Below the pieces are notes generated by a model. It saw nothing but the letters and a program-made list of their open reading frames with translations. It was not told the origin of the DNA and did no database searches. DNA of 54,368 nucleotides, taken from Bacteroidales bacterium. GTDB taxonomy: Bacteria > Bacteroidota > Bacteroidia > Bacteroidales > UBA10428. Within the stretch, counting starts at the first letter, position 1. Each line of letters starts with the position of its first letter. Positions 25,419-33,852 of this stretch are shown here, one piece after another. The stretch spans positions 1 to 54,368 of the forward strand of contig DATGXG010000059.1 in NCBI GenBank assembly GCA_035299085.1, in the 5' to 3' direction. Position numbers and translations under genes: made by a program.

Positions 25419-26509
25419 ACCTCTTTCACTCCCCAGAAATCTTTGATCTGTCCAAAAGGGATAATGTGCGGTCGTTCGAAAGGACGCCGCACATCATTTA
25501 TTTGTAATCCCCGGATTTCAATTTCATCCAGGCTCATTGGGTGCATACCCGATTCATGAGCCAGGTTAAAGTGAGGAATTTCATTCGGCTCAAAACCCAT
25601 GATGGCTGAGGCAACCATGTCAGCAGCGAGCGGACTTGTACCGGCAATGATCAGGTCAGTTTTCACCAGTTTGCCCCCTGATGGTCCGTCACCTTCCATA
25701 GCCATTGAACCATCAATCACTGTCAGTCCCATTTTATTCGCCCTCGCCATATCGATGATCTCGAAGGCAACCCCTTTTGATCCTCCTTCCTCGGCTTCGG
25801 CATGAACACAGCTCCGGACAGAACAATAGGCAGTCCCGGGGTAAAGTCCGATCACGTTTTTAAGCCCGAGGGTTACGGTTGCCAGCACGTGGGTTTTCAT
25901 CATTGGCACCGAACACAGCATATCTATTTCACTAAGCGATTTGTGCAGGGTTAATTTTTTAAAATGATGAGCACCGGGGACATCCACTGTAACCATCTCG
26001 CCGGTATGAAGGTTTACAAGTGGTATTCCGAGTTCGTCGGCAATATCCGTATAGCCAAGCTTATTGAATATCTGTTTCTGAAGCCTGTCAAGCAAATCAG
26101 CTTTTTGTGTCCTGTAAACATTCTGTTCATCGGCATTAATCCCTGATGCAGCAGCCGATCCTTCGCCGATCAGTACTTCTTTTCCCGCCTTTTTCATCAG
26201 CATGGCCAGCGTTCTGATAACAGCCGGTTTTGTAGTACAATCCGATGAATCAAAAACAAGGTTCGGCTTCAGCATGATCTTCTGCTTGTGCTTTGTAAGC
26301 CTTGATATTCCGTCCAACAGATCAATGGCTTCCTCGACGGCTTTGTCCACCCTGTCGAATTGGATTCTGACAATGCTGACGATATGTTCTTTCGAAGTAA
26401 AGATATCTTCAAACGGTTTCAAAACAGGTGCTGCAGCCAGCGCACCGGCACTCATCATTCCTGTTTTAAGGAATTTGCGCCTGTTTAAGGTATAATCATC
26501 CAGGACCAT
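25415..26509 (-). CDS. DUF362 family protein with Tat-like signal
   Basis: A 364-residue protein with an N-terminal twin-arginine-like sequence (NRRKFLKTGMMSAGALAAAP). The DUF362 domain fills the rest; recognisable segments are MLKPNLVFDSSDCTTKP, MMKTHVLATVTLGLKNVIG and VIDGSMAMEGDGPSGG. DUF362 proteins often accompany ferredoxin domains and are thought to act in redox or Fe-S contexts, but no reaction is established. The next gene on the same strand (26533) encodes a flavodoxin/ferredoxin protein, so the two may work together. Confidence 0.88.
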   Translation of the reverse strand: MVLDDYTLNRRKFLKTGMMSAGALAAAPVLKPFEDIFTSKEHIVSIVRIQFDRVDKAVEEAIDLLDGISRLTKHKQKIMLKPNLVFDSSDCTTKPAVIRTLAMLMKKAGKEVLIGEGSAAASGINADEQNVYRTQKADLLDRLQKQIFNKLGYTDIADELGIPLVNLHTGEMVTVDVPGAHHFKKLTLHKSLSEIDMLCSVPMMKTHVLATVTLGLKNVIGLYPGTAYCSVRSCVHAEAEEGGSKGVAFEIIDMARANKMGLTVIDGSMAMEGDGPSGGKLVKTDLIIAGTSPLAADMVASAIMGFEPNEIPHFNLAHESGMHPMSLDEIEIRGLQINDVRRPFERPHIIPFGQIKDFWGVKEV

Positions 26510-26532
26510 AGTTTTTGACTGTAATGAATAAT

Positions 26533-27399
26533 CTAATTCGGATTGTATTCAATTCTCGATTTCTGGAACTTGATCTTTGAATAAGGCAATTGATGTTTCA
26601 ACGCCCTTTTAATATTCATAGTAAAAAACGGTTGGTTCATAGCCCAGTCATAGGGAGACTTTATAGCGTCTTTGGGACATTTCAGCTCACAGGTATTGCA
26701 CAGCATGCAATTATTTCCCCAAACCGGGCGCTTGTTTTTACCCTCCTTAATATTCTGCACAGGGCATTTCTTTATACAAATACCACAGCCATCACATTCT
26801 TTTGTGGCTTTGTATGACCTGGCCAGGTATAGTTTTGCATTGAAGCGGTTCACACTGAAACGCTCAATGGCATATAGAAGCGGCGTAGAAGGATCATATG
26901 GTTCGGTTTCAGGGTAACCATGTTGCATGCGGTGAGCCACCTTCACACCGAATTCAACCGCTGTTTGCAATTCGAAATCCCCGGGGAAACCTGCTGAAAA
27001 GAAATATCCCTTGCGCAGGTACCCGATGAAATAATCAGCACCTCGTGTGGTCAGATAGCCGGCATCAATGGCATGTTTTTTTCTGAATTGTCTCCTTATC
27101 CTGTTGCCTGTGGCGCCGGGATTGGTTCCATACTGAACAAAGGTGAAGAAATACTTCTTCTTCAAATCCGGCAATGATTGTATAAAATCAGTTATGGGAA
27201 ACGGAGGCCTGAAGACATATGCCGGACATCCTATTCCAATAGCATCATACGAGAGAATTTCAGGTACAGGGCCACTCAGGACAGGATGATACCGGACTTC
27301 CATACCGGATGAAGTTAATCCTTCACCTATTTTATTGGCGATTTTGTCAGTGGAACCCGACTGAGACAGGGTGCAGATAAGGACTTTCAGAGGTTTCAT
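26533..27399 (-). CDS. EFR1-type flavodoxin/ferredoxin fusion protein
   Basis: A 288-residue protein. The N-terminal ~165 residues are flavodoxin-like (LICTLSQSGSTDKIANKIG, GIGCPAYVFRPP, FVQYGTNPGATG). The C-terminal part has two 4Fe-4S motifs: CDGCGICIKKCP and CMLCNTCELKCP. This is the EFR1 (flavodoxin plus ferredoxin) arrangement found in many anaerobes; the electron partners are unknown. It lies 23 bp upstream of the DUF362 gene on the same strand, which suggests a two-gene redox unit. Confidence 0.88.
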   Translation of the reverse strand: MKPLKVLICTLSQSGSTDKIANKIGEGLTSSGMEVRYHPVLSGPVPEILSYDAIGIGCPAYVFRPPFPITDFIQSLPDLKKKYFFTFVQYGTNPGATGNRIRRQFRKKHAIDAGYLTTRGADYFIGYLRKGYFFSAGFPGDFELQTAVEFGVKVAHRMQHGYPETEPYDPSTPLLYAIERFSVNRFNAKLYLARSYKATKECDGCGICIKKCPVQNIKEGKNKRPVWGNNCMLCNTCELKCPKDAIKSPYDWAMNQPFFTMNIKRALKHQLPYSKIKFQKSRIEYNPN

Positions 27400-27417
27400 G
27401 CTTAATGAAATTAAAAT

Positions 27418-28197
27418 TTATAATACCACCCAGTCATTAAATGAACCATCTATAGTCCCAATTTTCCCCCAGCCCTCGTAAATATCCTTATATTTAGTCC
27501 AGTAATCTATCAGGAATTGGGTTTGATTACCATCCTTATCGAACAACTTTGACCTTACATTTTCGTCCGCGAAATAATAAATGAATCCTGCCTTTGTAGA
27601 ATCATCGCCACGAATAATTCTTGAAGCACTGATGCCCAAATCCGGGTAATATGAATTTGCCGCAGGTATTATATTGTCAATGAAATAATCAACAAATTGT
27701 TGATTTGTAAAGCCTAGGTTCAATTGCACCGCATCATTATTAATATTGATTATTGATCCCTTTTTAATTTCCCATCCTTTCCCGGCTAAAATCAGATAAT
27801 CGTTATAAGTTGCATCAATGGGATACCAGAACTTGTCGGATTCTGAATTGACATCCTTCATCGCCAAATCAATCTTTTTTAATTCGCCCCTGGCCTCTGG
27901 ACTATTAGAATAGTATTTATCCCTGTGGTTTTCATCTTTGAAAACCGTAAGGATGGCGAATTTTCCTATATCCTTTCCCTTAATACTGCGCATCAGGTAT
28001 TCTTTTGTATCATAATTCTTTTCCCAGGCCGGTATCATCTTTTCAAGCATAAAGGCAACGGCTTGTTCCTCTGTAACGCCTGGCTTTAATCTCAGTTCAG
28101 CCACATGCACGCCGACCAGATTGCCTTTTTGAAGGGACTGACCAAATAAAAATCCGGTTGCCGAAAACAGGATGGCAATAAAAAATAACTTTCTCAT
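27418..28197 (-). CDS. Hypothetical exported protein with two related half-domains
   Basis: A 259-residue protein with a signal peptide (MRKLFFIAILFSATGFLFG). Two halves align: FMLEKMIPAWEKNY...KFAILTVFKDENHRDKYY in the first and YFIDNIIPAANSYY...GFIYYFADENVRSKLF in the second. This looks like an internal duplication of a ferredoxin-like alpha/beta unit, as in dimeric alpha/beta barrels. No catalytic residues were identified. It is upstream of the EFR1-type gene on the same strand, 18 bp away, so it may be the first gene of that unit. Confidence 0.75.
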   Translation of the reverse strand: MRKLFFIAILFSATGFLFGQSLQKGNLVGVHVAELRLKPGVTEEQAVAFMLEKMIPAWEKNYDTKEYLMRSIKGKDIGKFAILTVFKDENHRDKYYSNSPEARGELKKIDLAMKDVNSESDKFWYPIDATYNDYLILAGKGWEIKKGSIININNDAVQLNLGFTNQQFVDYFIDNIIPAANSYYPDLGISASRIIRGDDSTKAGFIYYFADENVRSKLFDKDGNQTQFLIDYWTKYKDIYEGWGKIGTIDGSFNDWVVL

Positions 28198-28370
28198 ATG
28201 ATTTAAGAATTTAGGGGTTTATTCATTGAGAATTACTGAATTAAATATACAAAACCCGTTTTCCAATGTCAAGTGTTTTAATCAAAAAGCCAATTTTGTT
28301 TAACTTTATTTAACTGTACCCTGAACATCTTTGGCTTTCTCATACAATAACCGGCACAAATCAATTTTAC

Positions 28371-28378
28371 TATCTTTG
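28371..28378 (+). promoter_or_regulatory. Candidate -7 element
   Basis: TATCTTTG matches the Bacteroidota TAnnTTTG element and lies 19 nt before the ATG at 28398. No clear -33 TTG was found at the usual spacing. Confidence 0.35.
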
Positions 28379-28397
28379 TTTCAATAATCAATACACT

Positions 28398-29192
28398 ATG
28401 CGATTCCTTTCACTGGTTATTCTCATTTCACTGAACGTGGCACTGTTTGGCCAGTCAGACACTGTCTTCAATCAAACCGATGCGGCCAACCGCAAACAAG
28501 GCTACTGGAAAAAATCGTGGCCAAACGGAAAACTGATGTACAAGGGCTTTTTCAGGGACAATAAGCCGGTTGGGGAAATGCGCAGGTATTTTGAATCAGG
28601 AGCGCTGAAAGCCATTTTAATGTATGACAAAGATGGTTTATTTTCCCGGGCGAAAATATATTACGAGGATGGTACACTCGCAGCACAGGGCAATTATTTT
28701 AATGCTGAAAAAGATAGTGTTTGGACTTACTACAGTTATTATAACAAATCACTCACTTCAAGGGAATCCTACATTAAAGGAAGCCGTGAAGGATCTTTTA
28801 TCAATTATTATCCCAATGGTGAAATTTCAGAAAAAACGGAATATAAAAACAACCTGAAAAACGGCAATTGGGAGCAATACTTCAACGGCAATGTTCCTAA
28901 GCTTATGGCACACTACGATAATAATAAACTGGAGGGTGGTTTTATTGTTTACTTCAATAACGGAAAGCCGTATATTACCGGTCAGTATAAAAACAGCCTG
29001 CGCGAAGGAAAATGGATTTTTTACAAGGAAGACGGGGCAGTTGAAAATATATTGAATTACAATGAAGGCAAGGCGGCTGAGGAAAAACAGCTGAATAAGG
29101 AAGAACAGGACTTTTTCAGGTTAATTGATGAATCACAGGGTAAATTTAATGAACCCGATGAAACTGAATTTCTGCAACCCAATAAGAAGTGA
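28398..29192 (+). CDS. Exported YwqK/MORN-repeat protein
   Basis: A 264-residue protein with a signal peptide (to FGQ, ~residue 19). It consists of about seven MORN-like repeats of ~23 residues, such as GYWKKSWPNGKLMYKG, GNWEQYFNGNVPKLMAHY and GKWIFYKEDGAVENI. Databases name such proteins YwqK family antitoxin, but in Bacteroidota they are usually exported and there is no toxin nearby, so that label should not be taken literally. Its 3' end overlaps the start of the downstream subtilase gene, which suggests coupled expression. Confidence 0.85.
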   Translation: MRFLSLVILISLNVALFGQSDTVFNQTDAANRKQGYWKKSWPNGKLMYKGFFRDNKPVGEMRRYFESGALKAILMYDKDGLFSRAKIYYEDGTLAAQGNYFNAEKDSVWTYYSYYNKSLTSRESYIKGSREGSFINYYPNGEISEKTEYKNNLKNGNWEQYFNGNVPKLMAHYDNNKLEGGFIVYFNNGKPYITGQYKNSLREGKWIFYKEDGAVENILNYNEGKAAEEKQLNKEEQDFFRLIDESQGKFNEPDETEFLQPNKK

Positions 29193-30849
29193 TATCTTCT
29201 TACGGATACTTTTTACCGGATTTGTTCTGCTGGGTATCCACCCTGCAGGAATAATTGCCCAGGTAGGGTTTGAGCAAACTGCACCTTCGAAATACCGGGT
29301 TGTTTTCACCGACAAACAGAATTCTCCTTATACAACCGATGCGCCGGAACAGTTTTTGTCACAAAGGTCTATTGAAAGACGACAGAAACAGAACATTATA
29401 ATCAAAAACAATGACCTGCCCGTTTCCGCAATGTATATTGACAGTGTAAGAAATTCAGGTGCCAGGATACTCACTGTTTCTAAATGGTTTAATTCCGTTA
29501 CGGTTGAAGTTCATGATTCCACTGTTCTTAATCGGATTGCCACATGGCCATTCGTTGATAAAAAAACAAAAATCAGTCAGTTACACCGCAAATCCGCTGC
29601 AGACCAGGCAAGTCAGTCATTTCAAACCGTTTCCACTTACAATTACGGGCCTTCATGGTGGCAGACCGCTGTATTAAACGGACAGGTACTCCATAACAAT
29701 GGATACACAGGCAACGCCATGGTTATAGCCGTTATTGACGCAGGGTTTTATCATGCTGACACACTGCCGGCATTTAACCGGCTTTATGAACATGGCCAGA
29801 TACTGGGTACGCGTGATTTTGTAGAACCAGGAAACAATGTGTATACACAATCCAGTCACGGAATGTCAGTGCTTTCAATAATCGGTGGCAATCTTCCGGG
29901 ACAGCTGGTAGGAACAGCACCTGATGCATCTTTCTGGCTTCTGCGATCAGAAAATGCCAGTTCTGAATATATTATTGAAGAAGATAACTGGATTGCTGCC
30001 GCTGAATTTGCCGACAGCGTCGGTGCCGACATCATCAATTCATCGCTTGGCTATACAGTGTTCAATGATTCTGTTCAGAATCACACCTATGCGGATATGG
30101 ATGGTAATACAACCCGTGTGTCAATAGGAGCCGATATTGCCGCATCAAAAGGAATACTTGTGGTTGTCAGTGCCGGTAACCAGGGAAACGGCCTTTGGAA
30201 ATACATTTCAGCCCCGGCTGATGCCGACAGTGCCTTAACGATCGGGGCTATAGATCCTTCGGGCTCGCTGGCAGAATTCAGCAGCCGTGGACCTTCATCA
30301 GACGGCCGGGTAAAACCCAGCGTTGTGGCACCTGGACAGGGTGTATATAACCAGGGAATTGACGGAACCATAAGGCAGGGAAGCGGAACCTCATTCGCTT
30401 CGCCTGTGATTACAGGATTATCGGCCTGCCTCTGGCAGGCCAATCCCGGTGCCAACGCCATGGATGTTTACAGGGCTATTGTTGAAAGTGCTGACAGGTT
30501 TTATAACCCTGATAGTGATTATGGATATGGGATTCCCGATTTTAACCTGGCGGATGTGTTGCTTAAAGCCAGTACGGGTGAAAACAAGAATCATGAACCG
30601 GTTATGGCTTTCCCGAATCCATTCTCAAACCAGCTATACCTGTTTTTCGAAACCCCGGTAAGTGTAACTGTAAATGTACGATTGTTCGACCTGGCAGGAA
30701 AAGAGATTTTTAAAAAAGCCTATCCTGCAGTAGATTCAAGAAAATATCTTGTCATAGACAATGATCTCGACTGGCTCCAGAAAGGTGTTTATATTATGCG
30801 AACTGAAGCCGGTTCCCTTTCGGGTAATATTAAAGTGGTAAAATATTAA
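29158..30849 (+). CDS. Subtilisin-like S8 serine peptidase with T9SS sorting domain
   Basis: A 563-residue secreted protease. After the signal segment, a propeptide-like region precedes the S8 domain, whose catalytic triad is Asp (~191, VIAVIDAGF), His (~233, SHGMSVLS) and Ser (~410, GTSFASPVITG), with oxyanion region SAGNQG. The last ~80 residues (MAFPNPFSNQLYLFF to the end) are a type IX sorting domain. The ATG at 29158 is chosen because the earlier in-frame starts (TTG 29125, ATG 29128, ATG 29149) add only non-signal residues. It overlaps the YwqK-like gene by 35 nt and is 1 nt from xseA. Confidence 0.92.
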   Translation: MKLNFCNPIRSDIFLRILFTGFVLLGIHPAGIIAQVGFEQTAPSKYRVVFTDKQNSPYTTDAPEQFLSQRSIERRQKQNIIIKNNDLPVSAMYIDSVRNSGARILTVSKWFNSVTVEVHDSTVLNRIATWPFVDKKTKISQLHRKSAADQASQSFQTVSTYNYGPSWWQTAVLNGQVLHNNGYTGNAMVIAVIDAGFYHADTLPAFNRLYEHGQILGTRDFVEPGNNVYTQSSHGMSVLSIIGGNLPGQLVGTAPDASFWLLRSENASSEYIIEEDNWIAAAEFADSVGADIINSSLGYTVFNDSVQNHTYADMDGNTTRVSIGADIAASKGILVVVSAGNQGNGLWKYISAPADADSALTIGAIDPSGSLAEFSSRGPSSDGRVKPSVVAPGQGVYNQGIDGTIRQGSGTSFASPVITGLSACLWQANPGANAMDVYRAIVESADRFYNPDSDYGYGIPDFNLADVLLKASTGENKNHEPVMAFPNPFSNQLYLFFETPVSVTVNVRLFDLAGKEIFKKAYPAVDSRKYLVIDNDLDWLQKGVYIMRTEAGSLSGNIKVVKY

Positions 30850-30850
30850 A

Positions 30851-32149
30851 ATGGAAAAACACATTACACTTTGTGAACTTCTCGGCCAGGTAAAAGCGAC
30901 GCTGAAAAGCTCGCTCCCGAACTCCTGGTGGGTAATTGCCGAGATCAGCGAAATCAAGGTGAATTTTTCCGGCCACTGTTATCTCGAACTTATTGAAAAG
31001 AATGAAGAAACCGAATCGATAAAAGCAAAAGTCAGGGCAACCATCTGGTCATCGGTATACAGGATGCTGCAGCCTTACTTTGAAACATCAACGCGGATGA
31101 CACTCTGTCCGGGAATTAAAGTGATGCTCAAAGTAAATGCGGAGTTTCATGAGCTATACGGGTTCAGCCTCAACATTACCGATATTGAACCTTCGTATAC
31201 CCTTGGTGAACTTGCACAACAAAAACAGCAAATCATAAACAGGCTTATTACTGAAGGGGTATTTGAAATGAACCGCAGCCTGTCATTGCCCGCTATACCG
31301 GCGCGTATTGCAGTTATATCATCGAAAACCGCCGCAGGTTTCGGTGATTTTATGGATCAGTTGATGAACAATCCTTTTGGTTATCAATTTTATCTCAAAC
31401 TGTTTCCGGCAGCGGTCCAGGGCAATGAAGCTGAGCAATCGATCATCAAAGCACTCGACCGGATATACAGTTACGATCATTTTTTCGATGTCGTTGTCAT
31501 TATCCGTGGAGGCGGTTCACAATCCGATCTTCATTGTTTCAACAGTTACTGGCTGAATTACAATATTTGCCAGTTTCCAATCCCCATTTTAACAGGAATA
31601 GGCCATGAACAGGATGAAACAATCGCAGACCTGGTGGCTTTCAAACGACTTAAAACACCTACAGCCGTGGCCGAATACCTGATTGATTGTTTCCGAAGCA
31701 CGGAACAGGAAATAGCAGAAAGATCAGAAAGCCTGTATGATTTGGTGAATCATACAGTGCAACTTGAAAAGGAACGACTGAATAATCTGGCCGTTCTTCT
31801 GAAACCATCTGTAAAACAGAAGCTGCAGCACGAAAAGCAGGGGCTTTTGATCCGTATGAACAGCCTGAATTCAGGATTGCGTCAAATGATGTACCGCAAT
31901 TCGGCCGATCTGAAGTCGAAGCAGGTCCGAATGAAAACCACCCTGAATGATTTCATCCGGAACAAAAAACATGAAGTTGAACTTCTTGAAAAGAAGAACA
32001 GCTATCTCGATCCTTTCTTAATCTTACAGCGTGGTTATTCTATCACATATCACAACGGCAAAGCGGTCAAAGACCCTTCAACCATTAAAACGGATGAAAT
32101 GATCGAAACACGGCTTGCCGGAGGAACTCTCAAAAGTAAAACTCTTTAA
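30851..32149 (+). CDS. xseA: Exodeoxyribonuclease VII large subunit
   Basis: A 432-residue XseA. It has the N-terminal OB-fold (SWWVIAEISEIKVNFSGHCYLEL) and the catalytic domain with AVISSKTAAGFGDFM, VVIIRGGGSQSDL and GIGHEQDETIADLVA, then a long coiled coil and the C-terminal QRGYSIT segment. With XseB it degrades single-stranded DNA to short oligonucleotides. It starts 1 nt after the subtilase stop and is followed 10 nt later by xseB. Confidence 0.97.
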   Translation: MEKHITLCELLGQVKATLKSSLPNSWWVIAEISEIKVNFSGHCYLELIEKNEETESIKAKVRATIWSSVYRMLQPYFETSTRMTLCPGIKVMLKVNAEFHELYGFSLNITDIEPSYTLGELAQQKQQIINRLITEGVFEMNRSLSLPAIPARIAVISSKTAAGFGDFMDQLMNNPFGYQFYLKLFPAAVQGNEAEQSIIKALDRIYSYDHFFDVVVIIRGGGSQSDLHCFNSYWLNYNICQFPIPILTGIGHEQDETIADLVAFKRLKTPTAVAEYLIDCFRSTEQEIAERSESLYDLVNHTVQLEKERLNNLAVLLKPSVKQKLQHEKQGLLIRMNSLNSGLRQMMYRNSADLKSKQVRMKTTLNDFIRNKKHEVELLEKKNSYLDPFLILQRGYSITYHNGKAVKDPSTIKTDEMIETRLAGGTLKSKTL

Positions 32150-32159
32150 ACCCGGAAAT

Positions 32160-32369
32160 ATGGCAGAAAAGACACCTTCCTATACAGAAGCAATTGCCCG
32201 GATAGATGCTATTCTTGAACAGATTGAAACCGGTGAACTTGACGTGGATGAACTGGCAACGCGGGTTAAGGAAGCTTCGGAATTGCTGAAAATATGCAAA
32301 GCCAAACTCTTCAATACCTCCCGCGAAATCGAACAGGTGCTGAAGGATATGGAGACGGAGGAGAATTAG
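32160..32369 (+). CDS. xseB: Exodeoxyribonuclease VII small subunit
   Basis: A 69-residue helical protein with the XseB signature: SYTEAIARIDAILEQIETGE, LDVDELATRVKEA and LKICKAKLF. The open frame extends 15 codons upstream inside xseA, but the ATG at 32160 gives the normal family length. It directly follows xseA, as usual for the exonuclease VII pair. Confidence 0.96.
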   Translation: MAEKTPSYTEAIARIDAILEQIETGELDVDELATRVKEASELLKICKAKLFNTSREIEQVLKDMETEEN

Positions 32370-32383
32370 TCCGTTAGGCTGCT

Positions 32384-32456
32384 AGTAAACTTCTTAAATC
32401 GTAAATCGGTGATCGGTGATCGGTGTTAGGGACGTTAGGGACTTACCAGTCACCAT
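32384..32456. repeat. Short intergenic repeat (GATCGGTGATCGGTG type)
   Basis: AACTTCTTAAATC is shared with 14160, followed by GATCGGT tandem units and GTTAGGGACGTTAGGGAC. It lies between xseB and the convergent esterase gene. Confidence 0.7.
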
Positions 32457-33710
32457 TCACCTGAGTTTGTCCGCGAAATCCAAATACCGCTGCCAGTCAT
32501 ACAGTTTCACATCATGGCCACCCGAGCGGATATGGTAACCTATTGTTCCTGATACCGGTGAATTAACAGCCGGCATCTCAGTCACAGGAAGCCCTTCCTT
32601 ACCCAGCAATTGATAAACCGGTGAAGCCGCCACACAGGAAAGGAATTCACCTTTGGGGTCAGCCCACTGGTCATCTTCTGCACTGGCCACATAAAGCGGC
32701 CTGGGTGCTATTAGCGCAAGCAATTCGTGCTGATCCACAGGCAATTTGTCTTCCTTTTCATTATATTTATTGTAGTTGTCGCAAAACCAGTGCGGAAATA
32801 CCGTGTTGATCCTGCCAACCGTTTCACCGTAAATCCTTTTTGACAGGGCGGCTCCGCCGCAACCTGAATTATTGGAGATCACCATCGCAAAGCGCTGATC
32901 GGTAGCGCCGGCCCATAAGGCAGCCTTGCCGAGTCGCGAATGACCCATAACTATCACCTTCTTTGAATCGATTTGGGGAACCGTTTCAAGATAATCCAGC
33001 ACACGCGACAGTCCCCAAGCCCATGCAGCAATACTTCCCCATGAAGAGGAATCCCTTTTCCAGTCATATAGCGAATGAACCCCGTTTTTGAACCCGTCAT
33101 TAAAATCCGGGTCCGCATCACAATAATACAGGGTAACAAGTCCATATCCGCGTGAAAGGATCTCTTTAACCTGCCAGTTGTTATATGAACTGCCCCTGTC
33201 GCTGTCAGCGGCTTTTACCTGTTGCACCTTTTCTCCTTCAATGTCCCAGATGTTTTCTGCAATAATTTTCGGATCATCGGTTACCGTATAATTCCCGTTG
33301 AAATTATAACCCAGGAAAACAGGTATTTTTCCCGTTTTTTTTGGAAGATACATCAGGAGATTCATCGAATGATGTTTGCTTCCATTGATGAGTGTAAGCT
33401 TAACCTGTTTCATTACACCCATCCCTGAGAAGGCATCCGGGTTCGAAGCCAGTTCTGTGGCCGTTATTTTCCCTTTCCAGGCAGGACTCACACCATATTC
33501 TTCTTTTTCAAAGATTCTTAAAAGTTCAGCTCTGCGTTTCTGCCAGCTTTCCTTGTCTTTAACAGGGGTTCCGTCTTCAAAAACAAGCGGATCCGGTAAC
33601 TTATAAGGAGGCATTTTTGCTTCATCATAATTCGGCTTGAATTCCTGGCTGATGCCGTAAAAGCTCAACATCATAAGCAGAGTCGTGAGGATTATCCCGG
33701 TTGTTTTCAT
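32457..33710 (-). CDS. Secreted alpha/beta hydrolase, CE15 glucuronoyl esterase-like
   Basis: A 417-residue protein with a signal peptide (ending YGISQ). The nucleophile is Ser258 in GHSRLGKAALW; acidic residues in SAEDDQWADP (~345) and His399 in GGHDVKLYDW complete the site. The arrangement matches carbohydrate esterase family 15 (glucuronoyl esterase), which cuts the ester between lignin and glucuronoxylan; many Bacteroidota homologues carry this GHSR variant. With the GH5-like enzyme at 21266 it points to growth on plant cell-wall polysaccharide. An acetylxylan esterase role is the main alternative. Confidence 0.85.
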   Translation of the reverse strand: MKTTGIILTTLLMMLSFYGISQEFKPNYDEAKMPPYKLPDPLVFEDGTPVKDKESWQKRRAELLRIFEKEEYGVSPAWKGKITATELASNPDAFSGMGVMKQVKLTLINGSKHHSMNLLMYLPKKTGKIPVFLGYNFNGNYTVTDDPKIIAENIWDIEGEKVQQVKAADSDRGSSYNNWQVKEILSRGYGLVTLYYCDADPDFNDGFKNGVHSLYDWKRDSSSWGSIAAWAWGLSRVLDYLETVPQIDSKKVIVMGHSRLGKAALWAGATDQRFAMVISNNSGCGGAALSKRIYGETVGRINTVFPHWFCDNYNKYNEKEDKLPVDQHELLALIAPRPLYVASAEDDQWADPKGEFLSCVAASPVYQLLGKEGLPVTEMPAVNSPVSGTIGYHIRSGGHDVKLYDWQRYLDFADKLR

Positions 33711-33852
33711 TCCATGAATAATTAGTATGGTGTATTAAAAGTAGTAAAATATTTTGAGTATCAACCTGTAACCGGCTTCAGACAGGCGGCTTATGTTGAA
33801 ACCTTTCAAATAATTTATAGTATAAAGGATCATCCACTCAAAATATGCTGAA

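Noticed and set aside
28398..29192. Toxin-antitoxin locus with a YwqK antitoxin
   Set aside because: The protein has a signal peptide and no toxin gene is adjacent; the name reflects only the MORN-like repeats.
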